Positions 3,846-6,517 of a stretch of DNA of 6,517 nt are shown here, piece after piece. A program made the translations under genes and the position numbers. The DNA comes from Candidatus Bathyarchaeota archaeon (GTDB taxonomy: Archaea; Asgardarchaeota; Lokiarchaeia; Sigyniarchaeales; Sigyniarchaeaceae), in the NCBI GenBank assembly GCA_014729935.1, contig WJJB01000295.1:1-6517 (forward strand). Direction: 5' to 3'. Below the pieces are notes generated by a model that saw only the letters and a program-made list of their open reading frames with translations, did not search any database and was not told the origin of the DNA. Numbering within the stretch: the stretch's first letter is position 1; every line of letters starts with the position of its first letter.

Positions 3846-6200
3846 ATGGAAGACGATGAAGAGATCCCCTGCCCAAACTGTGGCTCGCCATTCCCACTAG
3901 AATTCCGGAAACGGCTTTCAGCGGGAAAGAAGGTAACATGCGAGGCATGCGGTGTGCTCATTGTCCCGAAGATCAAAACATCATCCGGGAACAGGGACGC
4001 ACCCATCCGATCCTACCGGTTCGGCAGCGGTCAAGGTGATGAATCTCTAGGCAGGATTTCACATCAGAAGGAACCAGCGGGAGCGCTATCCCGTCCCGGG
4101 GGGGTGTCCCAGCCACCGGCTTCATCTAGTGGGTCCTCGCGTGGGTTATCAGATGGACCATCACCAAGGCCATCACGAGAATCCCCTTCTTCATCAAGTT
4201 CACCGCAAGATGAATCAGGATATCCCATGCCTGACGACGCATGGCATTCCACGACAGGAAAAGATTCCAGGCGGCATACCAGGGGTGTCAACACTTGGCA
4301 CCATGATAACTTCAATAAATGGAAGGATCGTGGGCATGTTCGACAAAAGACTCCCCGCGGTTCTCGCAGGCATCAATCAAGCCGTGAATCCAAGCAGGAC
4401 CCGCAAAACGCTCCCGCATCAAGCGGTGGGCATCAAGAGCACGGGAACGCTCCATCTCCAAGTGAGCACGTTCCCCGGTTAACCAGCCTCAGGTACAGGA
4501 TAACCAAGTATAATGAAATTTCCTTCATAGCCACGAAGGTGTTGGTAGCAATCGCACTTATCGGGTCAAGTTTCCTGTTCATCATGCAAGAAATCGTGTT
4601 TTTCACGAATTGGAGTGCGTTTGGAGAATATGTGTCCAGGATGGTCCCGCCGATCATCGCTGCGGGCGTGTTGCTCAAGCTAGAAGTTTCCAGGTACCAC
4701 CCAAGAATTGCCAAGGGAGAATACCGGTTCTATGGCATCGACATAATCGTGGGTGGCATCGTGGGTTGCATTGCTTGGGGTATAGGCGTCCTTGCCATCA
4801 TCAAGGGCATTTTCGTGATGAATTGGATGAAGAAGGAGCAACTGATCAAGAAACGGACGAAAAGTATCCGCCTTGTCGAATGGATCCATGGGTTAGATGA
4901 AAGCGCGGGGATTTTCGTTGGCGTGATCACTTGTATCGCATTTGGAACGTTCATCACGAATTTTGGAAACTTTGAGAACAACGCCAGCGCAGCCGCGGTA
5001 CTTTTCCCGGCGATATTTGGCATCCTGTCTTACTTTGGAGACGCCCGGCAGGTATCTCCGATGGTTCGGGACTATAATTTCAAGGACCTCGGGGGAAAAT
5101 CCCTCGTCTTCAGTATCTTTGGCTTGATCTGCTTCGGGTCCGGCACGTGGATGGTCATCAAGTCATTTCTCATCATGGAGCTGGAGGATGAACAAAGGAA
5201 GGTCCGCCAGCAACACGCGTCCCACGGGGAACAAGTAAAAGGCACCATGGGAAGTGAACGCCAAGCGTGGGAAGGACAAGAGAACCGAGATGAACCACCC
5301 ACCCAACCAGCAAAGTTAGCAGCGTCCACTGGCATGGCTCCTGAATCGAGTGGAGATGCAACCCTTCCCGGATTCCCGCTTCCAAGCTTCAGGTTTGGAG
5401 CTGTAATGCCTGCAAAAAAATCACCCGGAGAATCCAACAAGGGAAATGATAAAGATTCCCCCGTAAAGCCAAGTAAAGTTGCAGGAGAAGACGCAGGACA
5501 ACCTAGGAAACCCGACCATGCTGCGGAATTACCAGGTATCGGCCTTCCACAACCAAGCTTGGATACATTTAAACCCGGCACCCATCAACAACCGGCTCCA
5601 AGGCCACGCCGCAGCCAAGAGCGTGAACAGGGGAGACGAGCAAGCCATGAACCCGGGGATATACCCGTTGAAGCATCACCACGTGACCGTGATTCCTTCA
5701 CCCCATCACGGGTGGACCATCCACCCCGGGAATGGCAATCATCACGGCATGCATCAACAGGACAACATGAACAACCAAATCTCCCGGGAAAACCAACGGA
5801 TGGGAACGGTAGTGGAGCTCCCCCCCCTCCTTCAAACCCACCGTCAGGAGTTTCGCGAGGACCAGCATACCTCCAGCGGCAATTCGCGGTGCTTACCCCA
5901 CGTGCAAGGAGAAGGCTCAGGAGGTTAAAGAAGCTGGATATCACGGATGAAGAGTTGGAGATGATCATCGAGGAACTTGTCTTCCATCCTGAGTTCGAGC
6001 AACTGGAGATAATCGACGAGTATGTGAGGCTTCACGGCAAGGACGAGCTCTCCCCAAAGCATGTTCGGATCATCAAGCACATGAACTACCCGGATGAGCT
6101 CAAGGAATGGATCTTCTCCCAGGTCAAGGAGATGCCAGAGGAAGATATCGATGATTTCCTCACTGGACTCGTGAATTCAGAACCACCGGCAACCAATTAA
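3846..6200 (+). CDS. Zinc-ribbon, six-segment membrane protein with long disordered linkers
   Basis: This 784-residue protein is not a family I can name. Domain order is as follows. A zinc ribbon lies at residues 9-36, with Cys9-x2-Cys12 and Cys32-x2-Cys35 (CPNC, CEAC). A disordered Ser/Pro/Gly/Arg-rich linker covers about 48-215. Hydrophobic segments lie at about 225-253, 262-281, 298-326, 354-376, 380-397 and 419-444. A second disordered linker covers about 446-685. A C-terminal charged helical domain (about 688-780) starts with an Arg-rich stretch (RRRLRRLKK) and turns strongly acidic. Segments 1-3 and 4-6 look like an internal duplication: at an offset of 119 residues, 13 of 57 positions match without a gap, including Pro269/Pro388, Lys320/Lys439 and a shared GxxxxGxG pattern. 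No catalytic motif is seen, so a scaffold, adaptor or receptor role at the membrane is more likely than an enzyme, though this is inference. The ATG start is supported by the ribbon beginning at residue 9 and by the TATA-like element 26 bp upstream. Confidence 0.85.
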   Translation: MEDDEEIPCPNCGSPFPLEFRKRLSAGKKVTCEACGVLIVPKIKTSSGNRDAPIRSYRFGSGQGDESLGRISHQKEPAGALSRPGGVSQPPASSSGSSRGLSDGPSPRPSRESPSSSSSPQDESGYPMPDDAWHSTTGKDSRRHTRGVNTWHHDNFNKWKDRGHVRQKTPRGSRRHQSSRESKQDPQNAPASSGGHQEHGNAPSPSEHVPRLTSLRYRITKYNEISFIATKVLVAIALIGSSFLFIMQEIVFFTNWSAFGEYVSRMVPPIIAAGVLLKLEVSRYHPRIAKGEYRFYGIDIIVGGIVGCIAWGIGVLAIIKGIFVMNWMKKEQLIKKRTKSIRLVEWIHGLDESAGIFVGVITCIAFGTFITNFGNFENNASAAAVLFPAIFGILSYFGDARQVSPMVRDYNFKDLGGKSLVFSIFGLICFGSGTWMVIKSFLIMELEDEQRKVRQQHASHGEQVKGTMGSERQAWEGQENRDEPPTQPAKLAASTGMAPESSGDATLPGFPLPSFRFGAVMPAKKSPGESNKGNDKDSPVKPSKVAGEDAGQPRKPDHAAELPGIGLPQPSLDTFKPGTHQQPAPRPRRSQEREQGRRASHEPGDIPVEASPRDRDSFTPSRVDHPPREWQSSRHASTGQHEQPNLPGKPTDGNGSGAPPPPSNPPSGVSRGPAYLQRQFAVLTPRARRRLRRLKKLDITDEELEMIIEELVFHPEFEQLEIIDEYVRLHGKDELSPKHVRIIKHMNYPDELKEWIFSQVKEMPEEDIDDFLTGLVNSEPPATN

Positions 6201-6220
6201 CACGCTAGAGTGAACATCAC

Positions 6221-6517
6221 ATGGCACTTCGGGAACGAAAGCGACCTAGAAAGGACGACTCTAGCGAAAGCGATGGAGATCAACAGGACGCGGGGAGTCC
6301 CGGGTTGCAGGAAACCAAGTCCCTGCAAGAAGTGGTGAAACGGCGAGAGAAGGGATCAGCCAACCCACGCACGTTGGCAAGCATGGCTGAACGGGCTGGT
6401 AACCAAAAGCGTGGTGAGACAGCAGGCAAACCCACGAATCAAGATGGAAGCAATAAATCCGCCAAATCGATGGGAACTGATAAGCCAACCGTGGAGAAAT
6501 CCCCCACGAGCCCTAGC
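6221..6517 (+). CDS. 5' part of a highly polar, probably disordered protein, cut by window end
   Basis: From ATG 6221 the frame stays open for 99 codons to the last base, so the gene continues outside the window. The visible part begins MALRERKRPRKDDSSESDGD and is rich in Lys, Arg, Glu, Ser, Gly and Gln. It has no hydrophobic segment, Cys pair or recognisable domain. One region (about residues 33-46, LQEVVKRREK) could form a short helix. The composition resembles the disordered linkers of the preceding 784-aa protein, and the gene follows it after only 20 bp, so the two are probably co-transcribed and may act together. A weak GAGTGA (6208-6213) sits 7 nt before the ATG as a possible ribosome-binding site. 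Whether a folded or membrane domain follows cannot be seen. The start codon and reading frame are reasonably sure; the function is unknown. Confidence 0.65.
   Translation, partial: MALRERKRPRKDDSSESDGDQQDAGSPGLQETKSLQEVVKRREKGSANPRTLASMAERAGNQKRGETAGKPTNQDGSNKSAKSMGTDKPTVEKSPTSPS

Noticed and set aside
3620..4006. Reverse-strand 128-codon frame across the promoter region and the zinc-ribbon coding sequence.
   Set aside because: It is antisense to the Cys-x2-Cys pairs of a clear zinc ribbon and its product shows no domain or hydrophobic segment.
5072..5968. Several long frames on both strands overlapping the second disordered linker of the 784-aa protein.
   Set aside because: They arise from the Pro/Ser/Gly-rich codon composition. 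The main frame is anchored by a zinc ribbon, membrane helices and a C-terminal helical domain on both sides.
1..6517. CRISPR repeats, insertion-sequence ends, phage or classical defence genes.
   Set aside because: No regularly spaced repeats, transposase motifs or terminal inverted repeats with target duplications were found; the genes are membrane proteins, an ATPase and a tRNA.

Overview
The window looks archaeal. The tRNA-Phe gene is interrupted in its D-arm by a 31-nt insert whose flanks fold into a relaxed bulge-helix-bulge, which is the archaeal splicing-endonuclease substrate. CCA is not encoded. A/T-rich TATA-box-like elements lie about 25-28 bp upstream of two start codons, which suggests leaderless transcripts, and about 45 bp upstream of the tRNA. 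Base composition is moderate and coding third positions favour C/G. An N-terminal zinc ribbon on a membrane protein with very long disordered, proline/serine-rich tails, next to a second disordered reading frame, resembles what is seen in Asgard (Promethearchaeota) genomes. That placement is inference and cannot be settled from this window.

Layout, all genes on the + strand. (1) 63-545: four-helix membrane protein with an uncertain 5' end. (2) 546-754: short intergenic stretch ending in a good BRE/TATA element. (3) 755-1471: five-helix membrane protein, followed after about 60 bp (or with a 4-bp ATGA overlap, depending on the start used) by (4) 1531-2610: a divergent ParA/MinD-type deviant-Walker ATPase. 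These two look like one transcription unit. (5) 2611-3454: an 844-bp stretch without a convincing gene, ending in the tRNA promoter. (6) 3455-3559: intron-containing tRNA-Phe(GAA). (7) 3560-3845: pyrimidine tract, T-run, a strong dyad and a TATA-like element. (8) 3846-6200: a 784-aa protein made of zinc ribbon, disordered linker, six hydrophobic segments, a second disordered linker and a C-terminal acidic helical domain. (9) 6221-6517: the 5' part of another very polar, disordered protein, only 20 bp downstream, running off the window.

Functionally, the 5-TM protein plus ATPase pair could be a membrane-associated ATPase system (positioning, partitioning or trafficking). The 784-aa protein looks like a membrane scaffold or adaptor rather than an enzyme. 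Its transmembrane part appears to be an internal duplication of a three-helix unit, which I could align by eye without gaps over 57 residues. No phage, insertion sequence, CRISPR or classical defence genes are visible.
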